A DNA stretch of 64,000 bases from Methyloversatilis universalis (GCA_020723665.1 DYIL01000011.1:17697-81696); one strand, 5' to 3'. Positions 1 through 9,500 are shown, numbered from the stretch's first letter. Made by a program: numbers and translations. Notes: generated by a model from the sequence alone, not told the origin.

Positions 1-37
1 TAGGTTCAAATCTCCCATTCACCGGCTTATCGGGTGC

Positions 38-2692
38 CTACGCCTCTGCCCGAATCGCTTCCAACGACCTCGCCCCGACTCCCAAATCCCGCCACTTCGC
101 CGGATGGCAAGTAAATAGCAGAATCTGATGCCGAGTCGCGGCATCGAAGAGCACGCGCTTCATTTGCGCTAGTCGCTCCTCGTCGCTGTGGACGAGGGTG
201 TCGTCGAGAATGAGGAGGGTGGGGCGGCCGGCTTCGCGCAATAGTCCCGCGTAGGCGAGTCGGCTGATGATGCCCATCTGTTCGCGCGCGCCGAAGCTCA
301 AGTCTTCGAAGTCCCCGAGTTCGGTTCCGCTCGAGCCGTTACGCGTCAGCGAGCGGGGCGAAAGGTTTTCGTCGATGTCGAGGGAGGCGCCCGGGAACAA
401 AAGCTGGAGATAACGGTTGAGGTGTTTTTGCAGCGGGGCCTGAAGCCTTTGGGTCAAGGCGCGGCGCTTGTCGCGCAGCAATTTCAAGAGAAGATCCAGC
501 GCTGCGGCGCGGCGGTGCAGTTCTTCGACCCTGCGCTGGATCTGCGCGTGGTCGCGGGCGAGTTCCGCGCGGCGCTCTTCCAGCCCTTGGGCGCCGGTCG
601 TCTGAAGCTCGACTTGTAGGCTCATCAATTGGTCGCGGCGCTCGTTGAAGCGCTTTTCGAGCTGCTCGGCGCTGAGGCGGAAACGCTCGATATCCTGTTT
701 CAGAATATCGGGGCGTGCTTCGGCCAATTGCCGGGTCAGCGCCTCGATACGGGCGGCCAAGGTGGATTGTTCGGCACGGGCGTCGACCAGGTCCCGGTTC
801 GCCGCCGCCACGCGTTCCGGCCGCTGCGGATCGTCTATGACGGCGCGCGCGGCTGCGAGTTCGCGCGTCGCGGTTTCGAACGCGGTCTGCTCTTTGCCGG
901 CGGCGAGCTGCGCCTGGTGCAGGCTGTCGTTGATCCGCGCGAGCGATTGCCGGGCGGCTTCCTCGGCGGCTTCCGCTTCGGCGACGGAGGGGAATGCCGC
1001 CGCGTGTGGAGTGTTGGGCGGAAGCTGGCTCAGGGCTTGTTCGATTTCTTCGACGCGGGCTTGCTGGATGGCCAGTTCGGTCCGCAGCGGCTCGATGCCT
1101 TGCGGGGCGAGCGCTTTCAACGTCGCTTCCGCCGTTTTGATTTCGGCAAGCTGCCGGGTATGGGTCTGATGGCGGACTTCGGCGGCCTCCAGCGAGGGCA
1201 AGCCGAGCCGCTGCAGCAGGGTTTCGTGTCTATCGGCGAGTTCCTTCGCTTCGGCGCGAAGCTGGGACAGGTCGGAGCCGCCGGGCGCGATTTCGAGTTG
1301 GCCCAGCCCCGGCAGCGTGAGAGTGGTCGTTTCGAGCAGCAGTCTTTCGCCCTTGCCGGTGACCGATTCGGCGCCGATTCCGATGCTACGGCCGTCTTCG
1401 ATCGCGAAGCGCAGCCGTGTCGCGGCCGCGGCGAGCCGGATTCGCGTTTCGCGAATCTGCCGGTGTTGATCCCGCAGCAGCTCGAGATCTTTAAGCTTGA
1501 TCTCGGTGACGGCGGCTTGCCGTTTCAATTCGACCAAGGCGGCCTGCTCCGTCTCGGCTCTTGCGAGTGCCTCGGCGGCGTTTTTCAGCTTCAGCCGGCC
1601 GGCGTCAAGCTCCCGTGTCAGGCTGAGCCGGGTATCCGCCTGACGGGCAAGGCGCAGCGTCTCGCGAGCCGCCTCGTGGCGCTGTTCCGCTTCGGCACGC
1701 TTCGACTGCCATTCCTCGACGAGCGCGGTCGCTCCTTCCAGCCTTTGCCGGATGGATTCGCGTTCTGCCTCGCGTGTTTCGAGCTCCTTCTCCTGCCGCC
1801 CGAAGGTTTCCAGTTGACCGTGCAGCAGCCTGATCCGCTCGTCGACCTGGGTCGCGCGCAATTTCTCGGTGGCTAAGGTTTCTTCGACGCGCCCGATAGC
1901 CTCCAGCTTTTCGGCCGCGGCTCGTTCCTGTTCGCGAAAGCCGATCCAGGGCTTTTCGGCTTCGTCGGCGGCGTGTTCGCGGCGCAGGGCGGCGAGGGTA
2001 TCGACCTTCTGGCGATAAGCGGCGATTTCCGAGTCGAGTTCACGAATGGCGTTCGCCAGCGCCGCCTCCTGATCGATCGCCTCGGCATACGCTCCCCGCG
2101 GCTTGCCGGCCGAAGGAGTCAGCAACTCGTTGCGGGCGGCTTCGACCGTCGCCAGAACCGAATCGCCGCCGCTGCTGGCTATCTCGCCCAGCGAGGCGTT
2201 CAGCGCCGTACGAAGGTGGTCCATCGCATGCGTCACCGAGTCCCGAATGTCGTGCCCGGCGCCCTGCTGGATCCACAACAGCCCGGGAATGCCCCAATGC
2301 TCGGAACCGCTGGCGCCCCGGCCGGCGTAGCGAAAACCCAGGAGTTCCGCGAGATGGTCTTCGGCCTCGGCGCTGTCGAGGCGCTGCGTGCCGATCTGCA
2401 ACTCGCAGCGCCTCTTCCCGAGAAAACTCTTGAGGAGCCTGTAATGAGTATCCCCGATGGCGAACTCCAGTTCGACGGTGGGGGATGCCGATGTATCGCC
2501 CCAGGGTCGCAGGTCGTCGACGCTGCCGGAACGATGCCGTTCAAGGAACGCGGCGCGGATGGCCGAGACGATCGTGCTCTTGCCGGCTTCGTTCGGTCCG
2601 GTGAACAAATTTAGCCCCGGTTCGAGGTCCTTGATCTCGATCGGTTGACGGAACTTCTTGAACTGTTCGATGCGGATGCGGGAAAGTCTCAC
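38..2692 (-). CDS. YhaN/SbcC-like AAA ATPase with long coiled coil
   Basis: Predicted SMC/Rad50-like ATPase of 884 residues, probably the partner of the nuclease encoded just upstream, acting on DNA ends. The N terminus (RIRIEQFKKF) leads to a Walker A motif, GPNEAGKST. A long Glu/Arg/Ala-rich coiled coil fills the middle. The C-terminal head carries LSFGAREQ (signature-like) and LLILDDTL (Walker B). The GTG start at 2692 overlaps the stop of the preceding gene (GTGA), which indicates translational coupling. The open frame continues upstream to 3577, but that part is a shadow of the nuclease gene. Family resemblance is to YhaN more than to classical SbcC. Confidence 0.86.
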   Translation of the reverse strand: MRLSRIRIEQFKKFRQPIEIKDLEPGLNLFTGPNEAGKSTIVSAIRAAFLERHRSGSVDDLRPWGDTSASPTVELEFAIGDTHYRLLKSFLGKRRCELQIGTQRLDSAEAEDHLAELLGFRYAGRGASGSEHWGIPGLLWIQQGAGHDIRDSVTHAMDHLRTALNASLGEIASSGGDSVLATVEAARNELLTPSAGKPRGAYAEAIDQEAALANAIRELDSEIAAYRQKVDTLAALRREHAADEAEKPWIGFREQERAAAEKLEAIGRVEETLATEKLRATQVDERIRLLHGQLETFGRQEKELETREAERESIRQRLEGATALVEEWQSKRAEAEQRHEAARETLRLARQADTRLSLTRELDAGRLKLKNAAEALARAETEQAALVELKRQAAVTEIKLKDLELLRDQHRQIRETRIRLAAAATRLRFAIEDGRSIGIGAESVTGKGERLLLETTTLTLPGLGQLEIAPGGSDLSQLRAEAKELADRHETLLQRLGLPSLEAAEVRHQTHTRQLAEIKTAEATLKALAPQGIEPLRTELAIQQARVEEIEQALSQLPPNTPHAAAFPSVAEAEAAEEAARQSLARINDSLHQAQLAAGKEQTAFETATRELAAARAVIDDPQRPERVAAANRDLVDARAEQSTLAARIEALTRQLAEARPDILKQDIERFRLSAEQLEKRFNERRDQLMSLQVELQTTGAQGLEERRAELARDHAQIQRRVEELHRRAAALDLLLKLLRDKRRALTQRLQAPLQKHLNRYLQLLFPGASLDIDENLSPRSLTRNGSSGTELGDFEDLSFGAREQMGIISRLAYAGLLREAGRPTLLILDDTLVHSDEERLAQMKRVLFDAATRHQILLFTCHPAKWRDLGVGARSLEAIRAEA

Positions 2693-3816
2693 AAGGAACC
2701 TCCGGCTTTCGCGTGCTGGGCATCGAGGATGCCCGCCAGCAGGGCCAGCGCTTCCCGTGCGACTTCCGCGTCCGCTCCGTCCTGGCTTGCGCGAAGCTCG
2801 GCGATGACTTCGCCCAGATAGCCGTCCGCTTTCAAGGCGTCGATGTCCTCCGCGGTAGGTTCGAGGCGTAAAGCGGACAAATCGGCCAAGAGGCTCCGGG
2901 CTTTGCCGCGGGCCTGCTCGATAGCCGCGCAAAGACGCCGGTATCCGTCGAGATCGGTTTGCCCGGACAACTCGAGCTGCACGACGTCCGCCGGTCCGAA
3001 AGCCGAAATTTTCTGCAAGGCTAGCTCGACATCGCTCGGCACCCGAAGCGCGAGCGCTTCCGAATGCCAGCGGTATTGGCCAGTCGCGACCGGCGTCACC
3101 ATCGGCACTGCACGCGGTTCCGACAGTTCGACAAGCAGCGCCCGGCCGGATTCGTTGGATCTGAAGCGATCGGTTTCCGGCGTGCCGCTGTACCAGGTGC
3201 GCGGATCGACCTGTTTCGTGCCGTGCCAGTCGCCCAGCGCGAGGTAATCGAGGCGCGCTTGCTCGGCACGTCCGGCGGCGATCGGATTGGGCGAATCGAT
3301 GTCTTCCGCGAGAATGCCCTGAACGCTGCCGTGGGCCAGCCCGATCCTCAGCATGTCGTCGGACGTCTCGGCCGAGGCGAACCACTCGGTCAGGTCGGTA
3401 TAGGTATGGCGCTGGGTCAGCGGCGCGGGCAACACGGCGACGCCGATCGATTCGAGCAGCACGGGCTCCGGCTGCAGGCAGACGGTCACATTTGCGGGAA
3501 TGGCCTTGAGGCGCACCGCGCGGGTCCAGACGGATTCGGCGAGCGCCGCATCGTGGTTCCCCGGAAGCAAGATCCACGGCCCTTCGAAACCCGCCATCGA
3601 ATGGAAGAGCCGGTGGATGGTCTTGTCTGCGACGCCCTGCGCATCGAAAACATCCCCCGCGACCAGCATGAGGTCGACTCGGTTTTCGGTTGCCAGGCTC
3701 GCGAGTCTTTCGACGGCCTTGAATCGAGCTTCCGCGAGAAGAGCGCCATCGTCCGGCTCGAACTGTCCGAACAGCTTGCCGATCTGCCAGTCGGCGGTGT
3801 GCAGTAGCTTGATCAA
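2689..3816 (-). CDS. YhaO/SbcD-like metallophosphoesterase (DNA repair exonuclease)
   Basis: Calcineurin-like phosphoesterase of 375 residues. Visible metal-binding motifs are HTADWQ near the N terminus, GDVFDAQ, LPGNHDAA, LAHGSVQG and GDWHG, in the order expected for SbcD/Mre11-type nucleases. The start is a TTG codon at 3814-3816, preceded by a GGGGAC ribosome-binding site. The gene overlaps the ATPase gene by 4 bp, so the two likely form a Mre11/Rad50-like complex involved in DNA end processing or repair. It is transcribed away from the hydrogenase cluster, with which it shares a 290-bp divergent intergenic region. Confidence 0.87.
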   Translation of the reverse strand: MIKLLHTADWQIGKLFGQFEPDDGALLAEARFKAVERLASLATENRVDLMLVAGDVFDAQGVADKTIHRLFHSMAGFEGPWILLPGNHDAALAESVWTRAVRLKAIPANVTVCLQPEPVLLESIGVAVLPAPLTQRHTYTDLTEWFASAETSDDMLRIGLAHGSVQGILAEDIDSPNPIAAGRAEQARLDYLALGDWHGTKQVDPRTWYSGTPETDRFRSNESGRALLVELSEPRAVPMVTPVATGQYRWHSEALALRVPSDVELALQKISAFGPADVVQLELSGQTDLDGYRRLCAAIEQARGKARSLLADLSALRLEPTAEDIDALKADGYLGEVIAELRASQDGADAEVAREALALLAGILDAQHAKAGGSL

Positions 3817-3871
3817 ACGGATGTCCCCGGTTGTAAAGGGTTATTGACGATCGACGAATAGTTTAACGTGA

Positions 3872-3896
3872 ATAACCGATTGACAAGCTCGGTTAT
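3872..3896. promoter_or_regulatory. Palindrome, candidate operator upstream of hyaA
   Basis: A perfect inverted repeat, ATAACCGA-N9-TCGGTTAT, lies between the divergent yhaO-like gene and hyaA. Its spacer contains TTGACA (3880-3885), so a bound protein would cover the -35 box. Further half-site-like copies of GGTTATT sit at 3839-3845 (direct) and 3871-3877 (complement). The regulator is unknown, and no regulatory gene is encoded nearby. The site could serve either divergent unit. Confidence 0.5.
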
Positions 3897-3909
3897 CTTC
3901 AAGTAAAAA
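3880..3909 (+). promoter_or_regulatory. Candidate sigma-70 promoter for the hydrogenase cluster
   Basis: TTGACA at 3880-3885 is followed after 18 nt by TAAAAA at 3904-3909. This would give a leader of about 190 nt before the hyaA start. The -35 box is consensus; the -10 is weaker. No sigma-54 element was recognised in this spacer. The hyaA ribosome-binding site is strong (GGGGGAG directly upstream of the ATG at 4107). Confidence 0.4.
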
Positions 3910-4106
3910 CCTCACAAAACACATCGAATTAAAAAGCCGGGGCAAGGACCGCCGGCGAGCGACGGCGCACACTCTTGGGAAACGCATCACGCCCGGCCGT
4001 GCGTCAACGATGCTTGAGCCATGCCCGCGGGCGCTCGAGCGTCTGATCAGGCCGCTCATTTCCGCAATCCGTCGATCCACACGAACAAAAATATCAGGGG
4101 GAGTGG

Positions 4107-5207
4107 ATGGTGAATTCCGAAAGCTTTTACGATGTCATGCGCCGGCAGGGCATCAGTCGCCGCAGTTTTCTGAAATACTGCGGGCTGACCGCGTCGGCTC
4201 TGGCCCTGGGGCCGCAGTTCGTCGGCCAGATCGTCCACGCGATGGAAAACAAGCCGCGCACGCCGGTCCTGTGGCTACACGGCCTGGAATGCACCTGCTG
4301 TTCCGAATCCTTCATCCGCTCGGCGCATCCGCTGGCCAAGGACGTGGTGCTGTCGATGCTCTCGCTGGACTACGACGACACGCTGATGGTATCCGCCGGC
4401 CATCAGGCCGAGGCAATACTCGAAGAGACCATCCGCAAGTACAAGGGGCGCTACATCCTCGCGGTGGAGGGCAATCCGCCGCTGAACGAGGACGGCATGT
4501 TCTGCATCATCGGCGGCAAGCCTTTCGTTGAGCAGCTGCGTTACGCCGCCAAGGATTGCCTCGCGGTGATCGCCTGGGGCTCCTGCGCCTCCTGGGGCTG
4601 CGTCCAGGCCGCCAAGCCGAATCCCACCCAGGCCACTCCGGTGCACAAGGTGATCACCGACAAACCGGTGATCAAGGTGCCGGGCTGTCCGCCCATCGCC
4701 GAGGTCATGACCGCCGTCGTCACCTACATGCTGACCTTCGACAAACTCCCCGAATTGGACGCCCAAGGCCGTCCCAAGATGTTCTACGGTCAGCGCATCC
4801 ACGACAAATGCTATCGGCGCCCGCACTTCGACGCCGGACAGTTCGTCGAGACCTGGGATGACGAGGCCGCGCGCAAGGGTTACTGTCTCTACAAAATGGG
4901 CTGCAAGGGACCGACCACGTATAACGCCTGCTCCACGGTGCGCTGGAACGGCGGCGTGTCGTTCCCGATCCAGTCGGGCCACGGCTGCATCGGCTGTTCC
5001 GAGGACGGGTTCTGGGACAAAGGACCTTTCTACAACCGCGTGACCGGTTTGAACGCCTTCGGCATCGAGTCGAATGCCGACACCGTGGGGTTGATCGCCG
5101 CCGGTGCGGTCGGTACGGCGATCGCGGGCCACGCCGCCGTCTCCGTCGGCAAGCACGTGAAAGGCAAAGAATCCGAAAACGATAAGAACGAGCGAGAACA
5201 CGTATGA
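4107..5207 (+). CDS. hyaA: [NiFe] hydrogenase small subunit, O2-tolerant group 1 type
   Basis: Electron-transfer subunit of the membrane-bound uptake hydrogenase. The 366-residue precursor has a twin-arginine signal ([10 protein letters not shown], about residues 18-26) ending near residue 45. Cys62, 64, 65, 160, 165 and 194 correspond to mature positions 17, 19, 20, 115, 120 and 149. These are the six cysteines that bind the [4Fe-3S] proximal cluster of O2-tolerant enzymes such as E. coli Hyd-1. CxxC and Cys/His positions for the medial and distal clusters follow (residues 233-297). A C-terminal hydrophobic helix (about 325-346) should anchor the protein to the membrane next to cytochrome b. 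The stop overlaps the hyaB start (ATGA). Confidence 0.97.
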   Translation: MVNSESFYDVMRRQGISRRSFLKYCGLTASALALGPQFVGQIVHAMENKPRTPVLWLHGLECTCCSESFIRSAHPLAKDVVLSMLSLDYDDTLMVSAGHQAEAILEETIRKYKGRYILAVEGNPPLNEDGMFCIIGGKPFVEQLRYAAKDCLAVIAWGSCASWGCVQAAKPNPTQATPVHKVITDKPVIKVPGCPPIAEVMTAVVTYMLTFDKLPELDAQGRPKMFYGQRIHDKCYRRPHFDAGQFVETWDDEAARKGYCLYKMGCKGPTTYNACSTVRWNGGVSFPIQSGHGCIGCSEDGFWDKGPFYNRVTGLNAFGIESNADTVGLIAAGAVGTAIAGHAAVSVGKHVKGKESENDKNEREHV

Positions 5208-6997
5208 CGGTCACTCAAACGCCGAACGGCTTCAAGCTGGACGACAGCGGCAAGCGTATCGTCGTCGATCCGGTCACCCGTATCGAAGGCCATATGCGCT
5301 GCGAGGTCAACCTGGACGAAAACAACGTGATCCGCAACGCGGTGTCCAGCGGCACCATGTGGCGCGGCCTGGAAGTAATCCTGAAGGGCAGGGACCCGCG
5401 CGACGCCTGGGCCTTCACCGAGCGGATCTGCGGCGTCTGCACCGGCACCCATGCACTGACGTCGGTGCGCGCGGTCGAGGATGCCCTTGGAATCAGCATT
5501 CCGGAGAACGCCAACTCGATCCGCAACATCATGCAGCTAACCCTGCAGGTTCACGACCATCTGGTGCATTTCTACCATTTGCACGCGCTGGACTGGGTGG
5601 ACGTGGTCAGCGCGCTGAAAGCCGACCCGAAGGCAACTTCGGAACTCGCGCAGAGCATTTCGCCGTGGGCGAAGTCCTCGCCGGGGTATTTCCACGATAC
5701 CGCCACGCGGCTGAAGAAGTTCGTCGAGAGCGGCCAGCTCGGACCGTTCGCGAACGGCTATTGGGGCAATCCGGCCTACAAACTGCCGCCGGAAGCCAAT
5801 TTGATGGCCGTTGCGCATTACCTCGAAGCGCTCGATTTCCAGAAGGAAATCGTCAAGATTCACACCGTTTACGGCGGCAAGAACCCGCATCCGAACTGGC
5901 TGGTGGGCGGCGTGCCGTGCGCGATCAACGTGGACGACATCGGGGCGGTCGGCGGGATCAACATGGAACGTTTGAACCTGGTCTCGTCCATCATCGACCA
6001 GACCATCGAGTTCATCGAGCTGGTTTACCTACCCGATTTGCAGGCCATCGCGTCCTTCTACAAGGATTGGCTCTACGGCGGCGGCCTGTCGTCGACCAAT
6101 GTGCTAGCCTACGGCGATATCCCGGAAAAGGCCAACGACCCATCCGCCGACAATCTGCGCTTGCCGCGCGGAGCCATCATCAACGGCAATCTGAAGGAGA
6201 TTCACGAGGTCGATCTGAGAGATCCGGCCCAGATCCAGGAGTTCGTGACGCATTCCTGGTATCGCTATCCGGACGACGAAATCGGTCTGCATCCCTTCGA
6301 CGGCGTGACTGAACCGAACTTCGTGCTCGGTCGCAACACCAAGGGCACCCGCACCAACATCGAAAACCTGGACGAGAGTGCCAAATACTCGTGGATCAAG
6401 GCGCCTCGCTGGCGCGGCCACGCCATGGAGGTCGGCCCGTTGGCCCGCTATATCGTCGGCTACGCAAAGGGAATGCCGGAAATCAAGGAACCGGTCGACA
6501 AGTTGCTGCGCGACCTCGGTCTGCCGCTGGACGCGTTGTTCTCGACCCTGGGCCGTACCGCCGCGCGAGGACTGGAAGCTCAGTATTGCGCAAGGCTGAT
6601 GCGGCATTTCCAGGATAAACTGGTGAGGAACATCAAGGCCGGTGACCTGAGCACCGCCAACGTTGCCAAATGGGAGCCGAAAACCTGGCCCGCCGAGGCA
6701 CGGGGCGTCGGCACCACCGAGGCGCCGCGCGGGGCCTTGGGACATTGGGTGAAAGTCAAGGATGGGAAGATCGAAAATTATCAGTGCATCGTGCCGACCA
6801 CCTGGAACGGTTCCCCGCGCGATCCGGCCGGCAATATCGGCGCATTCGAAGCCGCGTTGATGAACACACAGGTCGAAAAGGCGGAAGAACCCCTGGAAAT
6901 CCTGCGTACCCTGCACAGTTTCGATCCCTGTCTGGCCTGTTCGACCCATGTCATGGACCGGGACGGGCAGGAATTGACGCGAATCCGTGTTCGCTAG
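5204..6997 (+). CDS. hyaB: [NiFe] hydrogenase large subunit
   Basis: Catalytic subunit of 597 residues carrying the Ni-Fe(CN)2CO site, which splits H2 on the periplasmic side after co-export with HyaA. The four nickel-binding cysteines are visible: Cys76 and Cys79 in [10 protein letters not shown], and Cys576 and Cys579 in DPCLACSTH. Endoprotease HyaD would cut after His582 and release a 15-residue tail ([15 protein letters not shown]). The start overlaps the hyaA stop by 4 bp. The mature protein depends on the HypABCDEF proteins encoded downstream in the same direction. Confidence 0.97.
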   Translation: MTVTQTPNGFKLDDSGKRIVVDPVTRIEGHMRCEVNLDENNVIRNAVSSGTMWRGLEVILKGRDPRDAWAFTERICGVCTGTHALTSVRAVEDALGISIPENANSIRNIMQLTLQVHDHLVHFYHLHALDWVDVVSALKADPKATSELAQSISPWAKSSPGYFHDTATRLKKFVESGQLGPFANGYWGNPAYKLPPEANLMAVAHYLEALDFQKEIVKIHTVYGGKNPHPNWLVGGVPCAINVDDIGAVGGINMERLNLVSSIIDQTIEFIELVYLPDLQAIASFYKDWLYGGGLSSTNVLAYGDIPEKANDPSADNLRLPRGAIINGNLKEIHEVDLRDPAQIQEFVTHSWYRYPDDEIGLHPFDGVTEPNFVLGRNTKGTRTNIENLDESAKYSWIKAPRWRGHAMEVGPLARYIVGYAKGMPEIKEPVDKLLRDLGLPLDALFSTLGRTAARGLEAQYCARLMRHFQDKLVRNIKAGDLSTANVAKWEPKTWPAEARGVGTTEAPRGALGHWVKVKDGKIENYQCIVPTTWNGSPRDPAGNIGAFEAALMNTQVEKAEEPLEILRTLHSFDPCLACSTHVMDRDGQELTRIRVR

Positions 6998-7315
6998 AGC
7001 GTTTTCATCGCTGATGTACGCTCGAAAAGAAAGCCCCTTCGGCAGCCAGTGAGTTTTGAAGCGGGTCTCGCCCCGCTGGCGAGTTACTTTTCTTTGCGTG
7101 CCCAAAGAAAAGTAACCCAAAGAAAGGGCACCCGGATGGCGCGCTGATCCTGCGCGTCGCCGGCTGGAGCCGGGGGCGACAGAAGGCATTTCCCTATGCC
7201 TCTGTCGCCGCGCGCGATCCATCGCGCGCCCCTTCGGGCGGTTCCGCCTCCAGCCGGCGATGCTCGGGCGCGCCATACGGGACAAGATAGAGAACCTCAT
7301 ACATCGGGCAATCTC
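6998..7315. repeat. Structured intergenic repeat between hyaB and hupE
   Basis: This 318-bp spacer holds several strong inverted repeats and no convincing gene. A 14-bp perfect stem (7083-7096 with 7103-7116, 6-nt loop) comes first. A 12-bp outer stem (7158-7169 with 7248-7259) follows and encloses two more hairpins: 7175-7189 with 7196-7209 (one bulged base) and 7210-7218 with 7221-7229. The first hairpin (GTTACTTTTCTTTG arm) resembles a repeat common in proteobacterial intergenic DNA. It could attenuate or process the message between structural and accessory genes. Confidence 0.75.
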
Positions 7316-7900
7316 ATGCGTTTTAAATACGTACTTCCTTTGCTGATACAGTTCCTATGCGCCGGTCAGGCTATCGCCCATACCGGTTTTCATCCGGTGG
7401 AAGGATTCGCGAGCGGTTTCGTTCATCCCTTGCTCGGCGCCGATCATCTTGTGGCGATGGTGTGCGTGGGCGTGTGGGCCGCGCTGGTGACCACCGAGCC
7501 GGGGCGGTTGTGGCGATTGCCCGCGGCGTTCATGGCGGCCATGGTTCTGGGCGGTGCGCTGGGAGCATTCGGGGTGGTGATCGCCGGGGCGGAGCCTGCC
7601 ATTGCCGCATCGGTCCTGGCGCTGGGGCTGTTGCTTTTGGGTAAGGTTCGGCTTTCCGGAGTGCTAGCGGGTTTTATCGTCGGCCTTTTCGCCTTGGCCC
7701 ATGGCTATGCCCACGGCCTCGAAATGGCTCAAGGCGCCGCATTCTCGGCTTATGCGGCCGGATTCGTGATCGCCACGGGCTTGCTGCATCTCCTCGGCAT
7801 CGTGCTGGGCCGTTGCCTGCTCCAGGTGCCGGGCATGTATCGCGTCGCCGGCGGGGCCGCCAGCGCGTTCGGAGTCGCTCTGCTCGTTCAGGCCTGGTGA
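7316..7900 (+). CDS. hupE: HupE/UreJ-family nickel transporter
   Basis: Predicted 194-residue membrane protein supplying nickel for the hydrogenase. It starts with a signal peptide (MRFKYVLPLL, cleavage near AIAHTG) and has about six hydrophobic segments. The conserved HPLLGADHL motif of the HupE/UreJ family is present near residue 37, and a second His-rich segment (ALAHGYAHGLEM) lies in a later helix. The ATG at 7316 gives the family's normal length; the open frame extends upstream into the structured repeat. Only 10 bp separate it from the cytochrome b gene. Confidence 0.92.
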   Translation: MRFKYVLPLLIQFLCAGQAIAHTGFHPVEGFASGFVHPLLGADHLVAMVCVGVWAALVTTEPGRLWRLPAAFMAAMVLGGALGAFGVVIAGAEPAIAASVLALGLLLLGKVRLSGVLAGFIVGLFALAHGYAHGLEMAQGAAFSAYAAGFVIATGLLHLLGIVLGRCLLQVPGMYRVAGGAASAFGVALLVQAW

Positions 7901-7910
7901 GGGGGCTACC

Positions 7911-8597
7911 ATGTCCGCTATCGATTCAGTGCAGAACCCGGTTTATGTCTACGAACGGCCGGTGCGCCTGTGGCATTGGGTAAACGCGCTGGCCCTGGTG
8001 GTGCTCGCCGTTACCGGTTACTTGATCGCTTCGCCCTTGGTCGCTCCGGATGGCGAAGCCAGCGAGCACTATCTGATGGGCTATGTGCGCTTCGTGCATT
8101 TCGCGGCCGGTTACGTACTGGCGGTCGGTTTCATCGGCCGGGTCTACTGGGCGCTGGTCGGCAACCAGTATGCGCGCGAGCTGTTCGTGCCGGCGATACA
8201 CCGCGCCGAATGGTGGGACGGCCTCTGGCACGAAATCAAATGGTATCTGTTCCTGGTGCCGGAACCGCGCAAGCACGCGGGCCACAATCCTCTCGCCAAC
8301 ATGGCCATGTTCGTGTTCTACGTGCTGGGCGCGCTGTTCATGATGGTGACCGGTTTCGCGCTGTACGGCGAAGGCTTGGGGCAGGGGAGCTGGGCCAGCC
8401 GCTGGTTCGGCTGGGTGATTCCGCTGTTCGGCCAGAGCCAGGACGTTCATACCTGGCATCATGTGGGCATGTGGTATCTGGTCGTGTTCACGCTAATCCA
8501 TGTCTACGTCGTCATCCGCGAACAACGGCTGTCGCGGCAATCCATGACCGGCACGATGATCGACGGCTGGCGCAGTTTCCGGGACGATAGGCCGTGA
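7911..8597 (+). CDS. hyaC: Ni/Fe-hydrogenase b-type cytochrome subunit
   Basis: Integral membrane dihaem cytochrome b of 228 residues. It anchors HyaAB and passes electrons from H2 to the quinone pool. Four membrane helices are apparent, with haem-ligand candidates in RLWHWVNAL (helix 1), VRFVHFAAGY (helix 2) and TWHHVGMWY / LIHVYVV (helix 4). Length and motif order match HyaC/HoxZ/HupC. The stop overlaps the next start by 4 bp (GTGA). Confidence 0.95.
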   Translation: MSAIDSVQNPVYVYERPVRLWHWVNALALVVLAVTGYLIASPLVAPDGEASEHYLMGYVRFVHFAAGYVLAVGFIGRVYWALVGNQYARELFVPAIHRAEWWDGLWHEIKWYLFLVPEPRKHAGHNPLANMAMFVFYVLGALFMMVTGFALYGEGLGQGSWASRWFGWVIPLFGQSQDVHTWHHVGMWYLVVFTLIHVYVVIREQRLSRQSMTGTMIDGWRSFRDDRP

Positions 8598-9196
8598 ACC
8601 GGATTCTGATTCTCGGCATCGGCAATGTACTGTGGGCCGACGAGGGATTCGGGGTGCGTGTCGTGCAGGCGCTGCAACGAAACTACGACTTTCCCGAATC
8701 GGTGCGGCTGATGGACGGCGGCACCCAGGGATTGGCCTTGCTGCCCTACGTGCGGGAAGCCGATACGCTGATCATCGCCGATGCCGTGGATTTCAAATGC
8801 GATCCGGGGACGCTGGTGGAATTGCACGATGCAGAGGTGCCGGCTTATTTGGGAGCGAAGAAGATGAGCCTGCATCAGGTCTCCTTTCAGGAGGTGCTGG
8901 CCTTGGGCGAATTGCTCGGCCATACGCCGCGGCATTTGTACCTCGTCGGCGTTCAGCCTTGCGTGCTGGAGGATTACGGCGGCAGTCTCAGCGAGCCGGT
9001 CAAGGCCATGCTGGAACCGGCGATGGCTTGCATCCTCGCGTATCTGGCCGAACTCGGCGTCGTTTTCGAGAAGCGGACGCAGGCGGCGCCGGATTCCGAT
9101 CCCTTAGGCATGGCGGCCTACGAGGCTCGGCGTCCATCGGCGGGGGAGGCCTGTCGAGTCGGAGATGAACGCTTTCTGGCACTGCGGAGCGACTGA
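8594..9196 (+). CDS. hyaD: Hydrogenase maturation endoprotease
   Basis: Nickel-dependent endopeptidase (HyaD/HupD/HoxM, peptidase family M52), 200 residues. It removes the C-terminal tail of HyaB once the NiFe site is assembled. The N-terminal GIGNVLWADEGFGV motif is typical. Glu17, Asp63 and His94 align with the three nickel ligands of E. coli HybD (16, 62, 93). The GTG start overlaps the hyaC stop. The residues after about 165 (Glu/Arg/Ala-rich) are less conserved. Confidence 0.95.
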   Translation: MNRILILGIGNVLWADEGFGVRVVQALQRNYDFPESVRLMDGGTQGLALLPYVREADTLIIADAVDFKCDPGTLVELHDAEVPAYLGAKKMSLHQVSFQEVLALGELLGHTPRHLYLVGVQPCVLEDYGGSLSEPVKAMLEPAMACILAYLAELGVVFEKRTQAAPDSDPLGMAAYEARRPSAGEACRVGDERFLALRSD

Positions 9197-9197
9197 G

Positions 9198-9500
9198 ATG
9201 TGCATAGGCGTTCCGATGCAAGTCGTTCGAGCGGAACCGTTTCAGGCCTGGTGCAAGGGTGCCGACGGCGAGGCGATGGTCGACATGCGTCTGGTGGGAT
9301 CGCAGCCGGAGGGTACCTGGGTATTGACGTTTCTTGGCGCGGCCCGAGAGGTTCTCGAGCCCGAGCGCGCCGCGCAAATTCAAGCTGCGTTGGCGGGACT
9401 CCGCGACGCCATGGCCGGCCATTATGACCCGGCCGCGGCCTTCGCCGACCTGGTGGACCGGGAGCCTCAGCTACCCGACTTCTTGCGGGAGCCGACATGA
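9198..9500 (+). CDS. hupF: HupF/HypC-family hydrogenase chaperone
   Basis: Small chaperone of 100 residues starting MCIGVPMQV, with the invariant Cys2 used by HypC-type proteins to carry the Fe(CN)2CO precursor. It is longer than the canonical HypC encoded at 15792 (82 residues) and has an extra C-terminal helical region. This is the usual difference between HupF and HypC. HupF proteins are thought to protect the large subunit under O2, which fits the O2-tolerant enzyme. The ATG lies 1 bp after the hyaD stop; an upstream ATG at 9165 would add 11 unrelated residues. Confidence 0.9.
   Translation: MCIGVPMQVVRAEPFQAWCKGADGEAMVDMRLVGSQPEGTWVLTFLGAAREVLEPERAAQIQAALAGLRDAMAGHYDPAAAFADLVDREPQLPDFLREPT

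Noticed and set aside
2693..3577. Upstream extension of the SMC-like ATPase frame (1179 codons in total)
   Set aside because: It is an Arg-rich shadow of the nuclease gene; the ATPase fold begins at GTG 2692.
3817..4106. Sigma-54 promoter for hyaA
   Set aside because: No GG-N10-GC pattern with the right context was found; the sigma-70-like site fits better.
6998..7315. Small frames between hyaB and hupE as genes
   Set aside because: They are produced by the inverted repeats and lack ribosome-binding sites.
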